A stretch of 64,000 bases of DNA from Fulvia fulva (lineage: Eukaryota > Ascomycota > Dothideomycetes > Mycosphaerellales > Mycosphaerellaceae): assembly GCF_020509005.1 (NCBI RefSeq), contig NC_063019.1:3224001-3288000 (forward strand), in the 5' to 3' direction. Position 1 is the stretch's first letter. The number at the start of each line of letters is the position of its first letter. The translations under genes were made by a program, and so were the position numbers. The notes under the pieces are model-generated. The model ran no database searches. It was not told the DNA's origin and was given only the letters and a program-made list of their open reading frames with translations. Of the stretch, positions 45,993-56,494 are shown one piece after another.

Positions 45993-46799
45993 TCACTCCC
46001 ACTCCGTCCCCTTCAACCTCTGCATCAAATAATCCACCTCGACCACCTTCGTCAAGGGAATAACATGATCCTTATACGTACTGACCACCGCATCAACCGG
46101 AATCTTACTCTTTCCCCCATCCTCTTTCAAATTTGGGTCCTGTCCATACATCTCGGCCTTCCTCCTCAACCGCTCCAGTACCTGCCTCTCCACCGCCATA
46201 TTTGTAATCGCCTCATCGATCCCCTTGGTATCTCCCGCTTTGATCAATTTCACAAACTTTTCGGGATTCTCTTTGAATTTTGATTCCGCGACGAACTTCC
46301 CGAAGTGGATTCGTCGCGAGAGAGATTGGAGACACGTTATATCTGCTGTCGCGGCGGAGCCGTAGTTCTCTTGTGCCTCTCTTGATCGCTCCTCGCGTTC
46401 GCGGGTGGGGCAGATAGCGGGGAGGATGGAGTCGATATATCTCTTCTTGAGATCATGGTTCACATTCACATCGTTGTCCCAGAGAATCTTAGGATATTCG
46501 ATTGGTGGGAGTATCAGCTCCTCCATAGCGTCGGGGAAGAAAGGGTATTCGTCTGGAGATTGGTAGCGGCGTATGCGGGATTGGAGTCGTTCTTGTTCGC
46601 GGAGGACCCAGTCGGAGAAGGAGAGGTTGGAGCCGTTGATGGGGATTGCGCCGGGGGTGTAGATTGTGTTGTTGAGGGGGAATTGGGCGCGTTCTATTAG
46701 GGAGTAGAGGACGGTATCTTCGAGGCGGATGAGTTGGTAGCGGATGTGTTGGAGGGAGAGGGCTTTTTGGGGGTCGTTGAGATCGATTGCGGAATCCAT
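45993..46799 (-). CDS. aro7: chorismate mutase (eukaryotic AroQ type)
   Basis: Single exon, 268 aa from [20 protein letters not shown] at 46799 (given first 20). The frame is open much further upstream, but only this ATG gives the family N terminus. Helix 1 carries [20 protein letters not shown], with the catalytic Arg of the AroQ fold. Further segments are [28 protein letters not shown]-like [49 protein letters not shown] with the active-site Arg/Lys set, and the closing helix [13 protein letters not shown]. The enzyme converts chorismate to prephenate for Phe and Tyr. Fungal enzymes are allosterically inhibited by Tyr and activated by Trp; the long loop region is present, so regulation is likely retained (inference). 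Length compares with 256 aa in yeast. No signal peptide, so not a secreted mutase effector. Confidence 0.93.
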   Translation of the reverse strand: MDSAIDLNDPQKALSLQHIRYQLIRLEDTVLYSLIERAQFPLNNTIYTPGAIPINGSNLSFSDWVLREQERLQSRIRRYQSPDEYPFFPDAMEELILPPIEYPKILWDNDVNVNHDLKKRYIDSILPAICPTREREERSREAQENYGSAATADITCLQSLSRRIHFGKFVAESKFKENPEKFVKLIKAGDTKGIDEAITNMAVERQVLERLRRKAEMYGQDPNLKEDGGKSKIPVDAVVSTYKDHVIPLTKVVEVDYLMQRLKGTEWE

Positions 46800-47174
46800 G
46801 TTGAGGCGGCGTCGTGGTATACAGTATGTATGTTCTATTTGCAAGCTGTATGCAAGGTAAAGACTGTGTAGGATCTTGGGCGATCTTGGTAAATATATCG
46901 TTGTGTACGGACCGAACACTACCACTAGTTCTAGCTGAAGTTGACTCCACCGGGCAACGCCGATGGGGTTGTAAGGCAGAAACACAATTTCAGGCACCAT
47001 GACGCGATTGTGGCCAAAGCGTCTCGAGATCAAGATCAACACATCGTCGGGAGCGAGCATGTGATGCACGATTGTGCAACAACAACGACTTCTGCCGATC
47101 CAGCGCACTCTACACTGTGACGCTTGACTCTGCTCACGACGATGCGAACGTCATAGTACTATTGGGAGTCCATC
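46800..47174. promoter_or_regulatory. shared divergent promoter, chorismate mutase and MDV1-like genes
   Basis: 375-bp head-to-head spacer. A TATA-like TATATCGT lies at about 46894. No Gcn4-type TGACTC palindrome is clear, though a TTGACTC is present near 46933 and CTTGACTCT near 47124. Confidence 0.4.
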
Positions 47175-49429
47175 ATGGCGGACAGCAGGGGCCGCAGTAC
47201 CTCGCCCGCGCAACAGACTCGATCAAACCACAGGCACAACCACAGCGAAGACGACTCCATTGTATCGGTATGTCCTTCTGACACAATCCATATCAGTATG
47301 AATCCTAATGCTGCCATACAGTCCCGCCATATCGAGCAATTCGGCCGCACTATCCACGCGACAGCATCACAACTCATTGGGGCCAACTTCGCGAACCACG
47401 ATGCACCGGGTCAGGCAGAGTACCGAAGCGCATTGTCCTCCGTTCGACGGTTCTCCCAGCGACCTGCAATACAACGATCCGTGTTCTCCTTTGCCCGAGC
47501 CAACCCTACTGAATTGATACGGAGCCACTTCCAACCCAGCGAGATCGAGCATCGAGCCTTGACGTATATTCCGGATGAGGTGTTGCGAAATGTCCCTGAA
47601 TCGTCAAGCCCGTTCAGCCTGTTCGAGGGCTTCAAGGCGAGCCTGCCAGAGGATGAGGATGCGGGAAAGAGCGCAAGGAGGAAAAGGCATAGCCGACATG
47701 GCAGTAAAGGGCAGAAGGCGATTGAAGCCGCAGCAGAAGAACAGAGCGGGCCGCCCAAGCTGCATAAGATACGGCGAGAGCGAGACAAGCTGGAACATCG
47801 TCTGGAGATGGTGGGTATACGGAAGACGATGTGCTCGAGCGAGATCAGGGAGATCGACAACAAGATCGCAAACTTGAACACGATGCGCAAAGTAATTCTG
47901 GACCGGTTAGCTGGCCTGGAGGACGAGGAGCGAGAAATCGAGCAGGAAGTAATGGATGTCGGGGAGAAATTGGAGGAGGCACAAGAAGCGTGGGCAGATG
48001 AGCAAGCATTAGCACAACGAATAGATCCACTGATTGCCGCTGCAAAAGCGGAGCAGGAGGGGCAAGATGGCGAGGCGAAAGAACCAAAGGACCCGGACAG
48101 TCCAGGATTTATGTCGGAAAGTGTCTATGGGAAGCTACCCAAGGTGAAAGAGTCGCCGAAGCCGAAGAGGAAGAAGCAGACAAGAAGGATCTCGATGCCG
48201 GTATTACACGAACATATGGAGCCAGGAAGCCGCATACGCGAGATACCTGCACATAACGATGTGATCACTGCGATCGACTTTGATGCGCCGTTTGGGATCC
48301 TGGTAACGGCAGCTTTGGACGATACAGTACGAGTGTGGGATCTGAATGCCGGGCGATGTATGGGGCTGTTGGAGGGTCACTTATCTAGTGTGCGGTGCTT
48401 GCAGGTGGACGAGAACATAGTCGCAACAGGCTCTATGGATGCGAGCATTCGACTTTGGGACTTGAACCAAGCAGACTACAATCCACAGGCACCGACTACC
48501 GGCACGAGTCTGAACAACCAGACGATCCCAGAAGAAGATGCTGAGGCCGATAGCATGGCAGAATCGGCAACAGGTGCGGTTATGTTCACGCCCAATTCAT
48601 CGGAACCGGAGCAGCTACCTCTGCAGGCTACTTATCAGTCTGATGCGATGGCGGAATGCCACATGCTCACGCTACAGGCTCACGTAGCAGAAGTGACGGC
48701 GCTCAACTTTAACGGCAACACGTTAGTCTCCGGGTCAGCCGACAAGACGCTTCGACAGTGGGACCTAGAGAATGGACGCTGCATGCAAACTTTGGACGTC
48801 ATGTGGGCAGCAGCTCAAGCATCGACCCTCAATCCTCCTGCAAAGCAAGAAGTATCAGAAGCCGGCGGCTGGTGGCGACCCACCGGAGGGCGGGTACAAA
48901 GTGCTGAAGCGGATTTCATTGGAGCCCTGCAGGTGTTCCAAACAGCGCTGGCATGCGGTACTGCGGATGGCATGGTGAGGCTTTGGGATCTGCGCAGTGG
49001 TATGGTACATCGATCGCTAGTTGGGCACACCGGCCCTGTCACTTCACTGCAGTTCGACGATGTGTATCTTGTGACCGGTAGCCAGGATCGCAGCATAAGA
49101 GTAAGTCTACGGCTTCCGGGTTGAAATTGAGTGCACACTAACATAGTCCACAGATCTGGGATCTCCGCACCGGTAACATCCACGACGCGTTCGCCTACGA
49201 CAACCCTATCACATCCATGCAATTCGACGCCCGCCGCATCGTAGCTGCCGCAGGCGAGGATGTCGTCAAAGTATACGACAAGACCGACGGCCGACAATGG
49301 GACTGCGGCGCCGGCGCCACCACTGCCGAGGACGAGACCAAGCCTTCGATCATCGAGCGAGTGCGGATCAAGGACGGGTACATGGTCGAAGGCAGAAGAG
49401 ACGGCGTGGTGGGAGTCTGGTCCTGCTAA
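47175..49429 (+). CDS. mdv1: mitochondrial division protein Mdv1/Caf4-like (WD40)
   Basis: Best model is three exons: 47175-47267, 47322-49100, 49154-49429; 715 aa. Intron 1 (54 nt, GTATGT...CTAATG...ACAG) is a multiple of three without an in-frame stop and could be read through, but the splice signals are strong and removing it gives the family N terminus [20 protein letters not shown]. Intron 2 (53 nt) joins QDRSIR to [14 protein letters not shown] coiled coil at about 175-265 ([47 protein letters not shown]) drives dimerisation. The C-terminal propeller of WD repeats includes [82 protein letters not shown]. In known biology Mdv1 bridges Fis1 on the mitochondrial outer membrane to the Dnm1 dynamin for fission. 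Divergent from chorismate mutase. Confidence 0.9.
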
Positions 49430-49824
49430 ACAATCGGCTTTGCGGCTATACAGTGTGTATTGATAAGGTGTGCTTAGCGATGGCGCTCTCGAGGAGGTGA
49501 AAGTGAGGAACGGCAAGATTCACAGGATATGTATGCCGGAGCAGAAGCATTGTATATATGTACACTGAAAGAGATATCTCAGCTGTACCCGGACTGCATC
49601 ACATGCTTACGCGAGTTTGGCACGGGTGTGCGGCTGGCGCCCAAGGGCGTGCAAGGATGAGCGTCCGGTGCATTCGCTTGATGCGACACGAAGGATCTTT
49701 CGCGCTTCACCAGCTCACCACTTCGTCTTGAACGTAACCACCACGCAACCCAAAAGGAAGATGGAGGCTGGCCACTGCGACCAAAGTGATGCGAACGGCG
49801 CCCTACGCGCGGGCCTGATAGAGT
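49430..49824. other. intergenic, no gene seen
   Basis: 3' flank of the MDV1-like gene and promoter of the second BTB gene. Nothing recognised. Confidence 0.5.
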
Positions 49825-50670
49825 ATGTTTACCTCAAGACTGATCTACAAAGCTATCACTGAAATGAGCAGACTTCACACCACCGGCGCACTTTGCGACT
49901 GGACATTGAAGTGTGGCAACGCGACATTCAGAGTACATCGAACCGTGATGGCCGCCAACTCGGACTGGTTCCTCAAGGCTTGCAGCGGCGGTTTCAAGGT
50001 AGGGAGTCTCAGGAATTCGAGAATCCCATCCTCACATGCTGACCAGAGACAGGAGGGTAGCAGCGACACTATCGGATTACAAGAGGACGACAATGAAGAT
50101 GCCGAAGACCTGATCAGGAGCATGATTCACTTCTGTTACCACGGCCGATGTGAGGACGACGGGATCATGAAACGCCTTACGCACAGTGTCCGTATGTTCG
50201 CAGTCGCCGAGAAGTATCTCATCGAGCAGTTACAGGACTTGGCTGCAGACCGCCCGTCCAACCACCTTTTGTTGCGGGGCCGTGATTACGGCGAAGACAT
50301 GGCCAACGCGATCACAGAAGCATACACCAATGTCTCCGACCCGGGAAATATCCTACGCGGTACCCTTGTCGACTACGTCGCAACCTACAGCCACCTTATC
50401 TTCGCGGAGCCAAATAAATCGGTAGAGTACGCGGCTGTGCGCGAGGCTATCTGCCAGATGCCAGAGGCCGCTGCGGATATCCTTCGAGCAGTGGCTGGGG
50501 CGGACAAGACTAAGGAGAAGGCTGCACACGACTGCCGCGCCACTCGGGAGAAGAGTATCACGATGTGGGTGTCGCAACAACAAAAAGAGCTGCAGGATGA
50601 GATGACGCTGACCTGTCCCAATTGTGGCGTGACGGAAACAAAGAAGAAGATTGAGTGGATGCGGATGTAG
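49825..50670 (+). CDS. BTB/POZ-domain protein with C-terminal Cys pair
   Basis: Two exons, 49825-49998 and 50053-50670, give 263 aa. The 54-nt intron (GTAGGG...GACAG) is again a multiple of three and stop-free; splicing joins CSGGFK to EGSSDTIGLQEDD, matching the BTB fold. An alternative start is MSRLHTTG at 49864. BTB landmarks: LCDWTLKCGNATFRVHRTVM, ANSDWFLKACSGGFKEG, DLIRSMIHFCYHG, VRMFAVAEKYLIEQLQDLAA. The helical part then follows (MANAITEAYTNVSDPGNILR, ICQMPEAAADILRAVAG), and a C terminus with CPNCGVTETKKK, half of a zinc ribbon. Paralogous to the frameshifted BTB gene at 44.7-45.5 kb on the opposite strand. This copy is intact. Likely a dimerising adaptor; partner unknown. Confidence 0.85.
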   Translation: MFTSRLIYKAITEMSRLHTTGALCDWTLKCGNATFRVHRTVMAANSDWFLKACSGGFKVGSLRNSRIPSSHADQRQEGSSDTIGLQEDDNEDAEDLIRSMIHFCYHGRCEDDGIMKRLTHSVRMFAVAEKYLIEQLQDLAADRPSNHLLLRGRDYGEDMANAITEAYTNVSDPGNILRGTLVDYVATYSHLIFAEPNKSVEYAAVREAICQMPEAAADILRAVAGADKTKEKAAHDCRATREKSITMWVSQQQKELQDEMTLTCPNCGVTETKKKIEWMRM

Positions 50671-50925
50671 GAAGAAGGATAGTGGAAGTCCAAAGATCGA
50701 AGCTCGGCTCGGAGTTCTATCATGTAAACTGATGCGCCGAAGCAGGCCTCACTCCTTGCTCTCCAAGTCATGGCGACACACTTAGCTCTCCCCATCGAAG
50801 CGCTTAGTGACCTTGTCGGAATGATATCGCAACACACTGGAGGCGGAACTCGAGCGTGGTCGATCATCCAAGGCCGGTATCGAGACCAGCGGCTTGCGAT
50901 CTCAGTCTCAACAGTAACGGACTGA

Positions 50926-51483
50926 ATGACGACTATGGCACACACATCAGATGAGTGCGGCGTCGCTGGATACATCGACACCTGTAAGCTTGCCGTCAAA
51001 GCTCTCGGTCACAAGGGTAATCCGAGAAGCTTGCTGAAACTGTTGCGGATACCGTGCGAAGATCCTCAGCTTCACTCTGCTGGTCATGATGCTTACTATA
51101 CCATGTTGACGTTTCTGGCGACTATCAAGCAGATGTCCCCGCCGTTGCTCGCAGATCCGCCTTCTGGCAATGTCAACAAGCTCAACCGCTTGATCTCGAG
51201 GCCTCGTTGCGACAGGATAGTACAAGTCAAGCCGATACCGAAAATGACATACTTTTTCGGAGCTAGAAAGTCTGTTCAGCTGAAGGGTCAGGACAGCATA
51301 CCAGCCCAATATGAGAGCCAGGTTCAGACGGTCGCAGTGACGTGGTTAAGCGATCGTCAGTTACTGCCGATGTTTCTTGAGTGGCGATATCGGAAGAAGT
51401 CCAAGTCGTGGGAGGCCTCACAGCGTATGGAGCTTGGCGCGCTGCAAGCACGGACAAGAATCTCAGGATGTGTTAGCATGTGA
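50926..51483 (+). CDS. remnant with 3'-5' exonuclease-like (Gfd2/YDR514C-type) C-terminal motif
   Basis: Open frame of 185 codons. Residues 30-70 carry RSLLKLLRIPCEDPQLHSAG followed by HDAYYTMLTFLATIK. This resembles the last exonuclease motif of fungal Gfd2/YDR514C-like RNase-H-fold proteins (consensus HNAGNDAxxT). The first two acidic motifs, which should lie about 100-150 residues upstream, are not seen in this frame or in the 255 bases before it. The remainder (TYFFGARKSVQLKG, AVTWLSDRQLLPMFLEWRYR) is unassigned. I infer a 5'-truncated, probably inactive gene. The start codon at 50926 is nominal. Confidence 0.45.
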   Translation: MTTMAHTSDECGVAGYIDTCKLAVKALGHKGNPRSLLKLLRIPCEDPQLHSAGHDAYYTMLTFLATIKQMSPPLLADPPSGNVNKLNRLISRPRCDRIVQVKPIPKMTYFFGARKSVQLKGQDSIPAQYESQVQTVAVTWLSDRQLLPMFLEWRYRKKSKSWEASQRMELGALQARTRISGCVSM

Positions 51484-51815
51484 AACAGCTGTCCAGCTGT
51501 CTGAGACCATCACATCTCGACATCACATCTCGACATCGACATATCTTCACTTTTTATCCCTCCCGTGTCCTAATTTCTGTGCCATCTTCCAATCTATATG
51601 TTTGTACTCCACCCATGCTGCAAGGGCATGCAACTGGAATTGGCAGAGACGACAAGGCATATATTCTGACGTGGGATTTAGGTACCTAGGTCTATCACGA
51701 TTCTTCCAGTCTGCTCGATGATCCATCTATCAGCCCTACATCATCAAATTTCTCTTTCCTCGCTGTGTCGGTGGAATACCCGAGCGAACAAGAGGAGATG
51801 TCTTGAGTTTCTGCT
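51484..51815. other. intergenic with short direct repeat
   Basis: Two copies of CATCACATCTCGA lie in tandem at about 51508-51533. Otherwise nothing seen. Confidence 0.45.
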
Positions 51816-52267
51816 CTAGTTCCAGCAGTACTACGCACACACATGAAATTAGCAATCCGGATCACATCCCCACCCGGCTGAAGATACTTACAGCACCCCC
51901 GACGCCGAGCATTTGGCAGCACTGAACAAAGGCGCCGGAATCGAGACAATTTGTGCCCTCGGCAGAACATTGGTGGTTAGGCCCTGGGTAGTGGCTGCTC
52001 GTTCCCGCTGCACCACTGCCACAGGCGTGCAGCTTGCAGCACTGTTCTGTTAGGTCATTGTATTGACCATTGCCGTCCTCTGTGGGATGCATCAGTCCAA
52101 AATATGCAAAGACGCAGAATGGGGTAGACTCACGGCATTTGCAGTTCTGGCCAGCTTGGACGGCGCTGGTTGGGAGTCAGCACTCGAAGACTTCGTTTCA
52201 TATATGATGGAGTATGCACGTACGTGAAAAGACCCAAGAGGATCATCGATAGAGTGGTTGTCTTCAT
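51816..52267 (-). CDS. small secreted 10-cysteine protein (effector-like)
   Basis: Four exons on the minus strand: 52267-52224, 52165-52134, 52079-51892, 51830-51816. All introns (58, 54, 61 nt) have good GT/AG ends (GTACGT, GTGAGT, GTAAGT), phases agree, and the terminal exon of 15 nt ends YCWN. Total 92 aa. Residues 1-19 (MKTTTLSMILLGLFTAVQA) are a signal peptide. The mature part of 73 residues has ten Cys at 23, 25, 39, 40, 45, 63, 70, 79, 80 and 90: CxC-CC-C-C-C-CC-C. The two CC pairs recall hydrophobins, but the hydrophobic character and spacing do not fit. Acidic and Gly/Asn-rich between cysteines. A TATATATA lies about 95 bp upstream. This is the profile of apoplastic effector candidates and other small secreted proteins of plant-associated fungi; no function can be assigned. 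Confidence 0.8.
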
Positions 52268-52360
52268 TGTGAGAGAGTTGGATCAGTTGTGGAGCGGAAT
52301 GTAAGATTGGATGGTAGTAATGATCAAGAGCAAGAGAATGCACTCGAGGGATGTCAGGGT

Positions 52361-52368
52361 ATATATAA
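52361..52368 (-). promoter_or_regulatory. TATA-like box of 10-Cys secreted protein gene
   Basis: ATATATAA/TTATATAT element about 95 bases before the ATG of the 10-Cys gene. Confidence 0.4.
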
Positions 52369-52795
52369 CACCTAGTTTCTCGGTCTGTGATGTAACCTTG
52401 GGTGTTGGCTTTAGTCTAGGACAGGAAGGCGTATCTCCTAGCGATCATCGGCCTAATGGGTCTAAGAACACGATTGGCGGAATCGCCAATGATTGATCGT
52501 CTGCATTGTTGGCAGCACACGCAGGGATACGAGGTGTGTCCAACCCGTGCACTTCATTGTCCCCGTGGACGTATCCACGACACTACGAGACGGCTCTGAG
52601 TCGTGTTTGTTACGAGTGTAAGCTAGGAACAAGACTCATCCACGAACCTGAGGGCAGCAAGTAAATCTTATACTTGGAGATACAAGATCGTAACATACTC
52701 AACATATAGCTCGCTTCTACTCTGTTCGGGCTCAACGTAGACCCCGTTTCCATCGCCTCAGCTCTATATGTAGCACAATCATCGACAGAACCAAA
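52369..52795. other. intergenic, no gene seen
   Basis: Spacer between two minus-strand secreted-protein genes; slightly AT-richer than the surroundings. Nothing recognised. Confidence 0.5.
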
Positions 52796-53341
52796 TTACA
52801 CCGGTTCCTGGCCGAAGCAACTCATCCGACCATTGTTGTTCCCAACATAATAGTCTAGATCCCGCCATAATCAGCTCAAACTCGCAAGAATAACCAAACC
52901 CGATAGTTTTTGCTTACAAGTATCGATGGAAGTATCTTGGTAGTTGTGGTTGTAATTCAGACACTGTGCATGCATGATGGTTCCAGAAAGATACAGATCC
53001 TTGCGGCTTCCTCCGAATTTACCACTAACATCGCATTGGTTAGCAAGGTATAGTAGGTGGGAAAGTCCCAATTTGACCTACCCGTACTGTCCCTGGATCA
53101 CACCGTTGATGTTTGTGAAGCATTGATTGAGATCAATGTCGGTGCCCACGTGGTAGATGGCATTTGGTCCTCCCGCGTATTGACAGTTGGCGTTGAGAAT
53201 TACGTTGTTTGCTGGAGAGTTTTTCGCGTAGCCAGATTGGAATAACTTGGGGCTGTTGCAGTGGTCCAACCAGCCTTCATCGGCTAGTGCCCATGGTGCG
53301 AGGGAGAGCAAGGGGAGGATATACGTTGCAAGGGTAGGCAT
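52796..53341 (-). CDS. secreted cyanovirin-N homology (CVNH) domain protein
   Basis: Three exons on the minus strand: 53341-53082, 53024-52918, 52854-52796. Introns of 57 and 63 nt (GTAGGT/GTTAG, GTAAGC/TCTAG) keep frame; total 141 aa. Residues 1-20 (MPTLATYILPLLSLAPWALA) are a signal peptide. The mature part has the two-fold CVNH pattern: ILNANCQYAGG with DIDLNQCFTNINGVIQGQYG, then DLYLSGTIMHAQCLNYNHNY and DTYYYVGNNNGRMSCFGQEP. The motif pair of a Cys strand followed by a DLNxC...NxNG turn is characteristic. CVNH proteins of fungi are lectins that bind high-mannose glycans; sugar binding here is an inference. A TATAAGTAT element lies about 80 bp upstream. Confidence 0.82.
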
Positions 53342-53418
53342 TGTGGTGTTTGGATGAAGGTAGATCTTTCATGAGCGGGTGATACGTTGTGGGGTTGTTA
53401 TACGGCGGTCTTCTTTCG

Positions 53419-53427
53419 ATACTTATA
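53419..53427 (-). promoter_or_regulatory. TATA-like box of CVNH gene
   Basis: TATAAGTAT on the minus strand about 80 bases before the CVNH start; the same core TATAAGTA occurs before the 6-Cys secreted protein gene at 59.4 kb. Confidence 0.4.
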
Positions 53428-54078
53428 TCGAGACTGAGGAGGACATGCAGTTTGGAGCGCATTGGAAAGCACGTTGCAATCGTCCATCTCAATCGAGCAG
53501 GTGTCATTTATCAGCTGGATCTGCATCGCGTAGAATCAAAGCCTTCTCAAGCCTACCCAAGCTTTCCCGTCAACCTCTCTAACTGAATTGAGGTCCTATG
53601 CGACAAGATCAACACTGTCCAACCATCACAGCATCACAAACCATCTGCAGAACCTTTCTGATTACTGAAGATCGTCGCTAAGAACGCAGGTCCGCACCTC
53701 GTGGTCGGCCTAGAGAGCACCACGAACGTCATGCTTTCCTATAGATTGGCAATACCGACACATGCAGCCTCGGTAGTGCCACGGTAGAGTTCAGGCCAAA
53801 CAATGCCGATTTTGTAACAGACTTTCCTAAAAGAGATAAGCCTTGGCTGCCATGTGCCGATGTTCCACCAATCACAGCGCGAGGCCTGGCACTTCACGCA
53901 AGACGATTATGCAGGGTCCAAGACTGCCCATCTGCCGACCGCGCTCCTCGGCCAACCTCACACGACGCCAGCAAGGTCCGAAAGTGCCGGAGAGGAATCA
54001 TTGTCTGGCATAATTATGCCCATGTCAAAGAGAGAGGCTTCCTGAACGTTGGTGAGCGTTGTTCCGTTTGCGATCCCT
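53428..54078. other. intergenic, no gene seen
   Basis: Divergent spacer between the CVNH and Zn2Cys6-type genes. Short plus frames (53854-54045) contain no domain. Confidence 0.45.
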
Positions 54079-55687
54079 ATGGCTGGTATGGCCGGCCAAA
54101 GAAAGCGCTGGGAATGCCGCCGAAGACGGCGAGTCTGCGATATGACTTCGCCTGCATGCCAGCAGTGCGAGAAGGGCGGGATCGCATGTTCTGGATACGG
54201 CAAGAACAAGCCAGTGACGTTCCTACCGATCGGCGTCAGGAACCGGCAGAAGAGGGGAGAAGACGGCAAGGCTTTGGATGCCAGGCACCCCATGGATCGT
54301 CACCGCGTGTGCAGCTCAGACCTGACAGCTGCGCAAGCGTCCCTCCCGCGAGATCTGGTGAGGCAGCAAGACGTCTACTTTGTGAACGCTGCCAACTTCT
54401 GTACGTAGTGATGTACGCAGCGCGAAATGCGAGTAACTAACGCAGTGCCAATGCACCAGTGAACGATCATCGAAAGAAGCTCTTTTCGGCTACCATCTTC
54501 GACAATCATATATACTTTGAAGACATCCCGTCGGCTGGCCCGGCTTTGCCCACGTCAGTTTGGCAATCGGTGACAGCTATTGCTTTGCTCTTCCATAGCA
54601 ATGTTGCCAAGCCAATGTCCAGCGAACGAAATGTGCTACGGCATCGTCTACTTGGCGCAAAACATCAGGCCATTCAGAATCTCGTGGACGAGAAAGGCAC
54701 ACCTACCTACTACACCATATCAAGCATTTCCATCTTGGCACAAACGGATGTAAGTCTGGTGGAGCTTCTTCTGATGGGACGTTGTTGATCAATGCCGATT
54801 ACAGATCATGTGCTCTCCCGAGCCTCAATGGCGGCGGCATCTGGATGCTTTGACGCTCATACATCAGAGATCTCTTCGAGATAACAAGAAGGGGGGCTTG
54901 TATCACCATCTGAAACAGTCTGTCATGATATGGCTCTTGTGAGTTCGAAAAGCCTTGCCACCTAGAAGATCTTGATACACTAACACCGCCCACAAGAACA
55001 ACCATCACTATAGATACCACCTCCCCAGCAAGCGACCAGCTATTTTCTGAACCGCACCTACAATACTGGCGACTCATCGGCTCTCAGTACTCGGACCGAA
55101 TTCCCCCTTTCCCACCTTTCCCATGTCCCCATCCTTTGCTGTCTTGCCTGGTGCGGATAAATCTTATCCGCGCCCAGTCTGATACCACTCGCTTACCGAA
55201 TATCGGAGAGTCTTTCACCACTCTTATCGACGAGATCGATAACTTCTCTAGCGAAGAATGGGTCCAATCTCTCCAAGGCCACGTCACGGACCACGACACT
55301 TGGCTAAGGCTGGCAGAAGTCTTCCAAGTCGCTCTCCAAGTCTACACCTCGGCCGCTCTGTCGTCCTTCAGCTCTCGAGCTTTCGGCTGGTGGACGACCC
55401 GTAGAGAATCGCTGCTGGCAGGTCTCATAGCAAAACTCTCAGAGTTCAATAATGAAACGGTCGATTGTATCGTTTTGGTGTGGCCTACAATTGTTACTGG
55501 TTTCGTGGCGAAGAGCGGACCAAGTGAGTATAGAGATGCGGTACGGATGCGGCTGCTGCAGATGTCAGGCAGGTTGGGATATCAGGGGCTCCTGAATGCA
55601 CTGAGTACACTGGAGAGGTTTTGGAGGAGCGAGAAGTGCGAGATGTGGGATGAATGTTTTGAGAGGTGTGGGGCTTATATTGCCTAG
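54079..55687 (+). CDS. Zn2Cys6-type fungal transcription factor with altered first zinc ligand
   Basis: Four exons: 54079-54400, 54460-54749, 54805-54938, 54997-55687; 478 aa. Introns of 59, 55 and 58 nt have GTACGT/CCAG, GTAAGT/ACAG and GTGAGT/CAAG ends and compatible phases. The N-terminal cluster reads KRWECRRRRRVCDMTSPACQ then QCEKGGIACSGY. Five of the six Cys are present (13, 20, 27, 30, 37). The first should be at residue 10 but is Arg (CGC at 54106-54108). The rest is the regulatory region of the fungal-specific transcription factor 2 class (FLNDHRKKLFSATIFDNHIY, WQSVTAIALLFHSNV, HLDALTLIHQRSLRDNKK, PHLQYWRLIGSQYSDRIPPF, ISCLVR-like LLSCLVRINLIRAQ, FGWWTTRRESLLA). Family members bind CGG half-sites and control local metabolism. 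DNA binding may be impaired here. Confidence 0.85.
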
Positions 55688-56494
55688 AGTGTGAGTACGG
55701 TCCGTCGAAGATCAGGTATCTTCTTGGTCGATCAGGTGGAAAGCGGGAATCGAAAGATATAGACAACAAGATACAACACAGCGCGGGAATATTGCATTTG
55801 CGAGAAGACGCGGTCTTGGTGACATAATGCCGTGCCATCTCCAAAATTCGAACACTCAGCATCCAGCCAGCCATCAAACGAGAAGTCGAACGATGCAGAT
55901 AATCGCTCGAGGGATCGACAAGTGAAAGGGTTCGACCGCCTTCACTCTCCGTGACTAAGACGAATAGAGGTTCTTGTTGTCGCGGTGTAACGGATCAACA
56001 CTCTCGTAGCGGTAGGTGCTCAGCCGAGGTGTGATGACCTGTACTTGTTACGGCTGGATCTTTTGCTAGTATTGGGGGGCAAGGGGAGACTGAGTGGTGA
56101 CCGATGGCGCATGATGATGGTAATTTGCTCTTGGTGGGGTCTGATTCCACTTGTAGATGGTGCTACAAACCTCTGCGGTGACGGCCAAGGAAGCTCTTTT
56201 GTCCGGGAGTTGAGTCTCGCCGTTGCTGGGAGAGCTTGAAGACGGAAAGAGCTGCAGCTGCTGTGCCGTCCTGCCATACATGGGCCGTGAAGACTGAGTG
56301 TCATTGGAGACCTATTACAGCAGGAAGTGTGATTGTCGGCCTTTCAGATCTGAACAGTACTAATGATCCTGCATCCCGAGAACCACACTGTCCAAGTCAG
56401 CTCTTCGATCGAGTCGGACTCTCGTCTACCGACTAGCGTGAAGTCGTCGTAATTGAGCTGCAGACACTCAATAGGGACCGTCACGTAGGTCCCT
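55688..56494. other. convergent intergenic region
   Basis: 3' flanks of the Zn2Cys6-type gene and the RBR gene. Nothing recognised. Confidence 0.5.
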
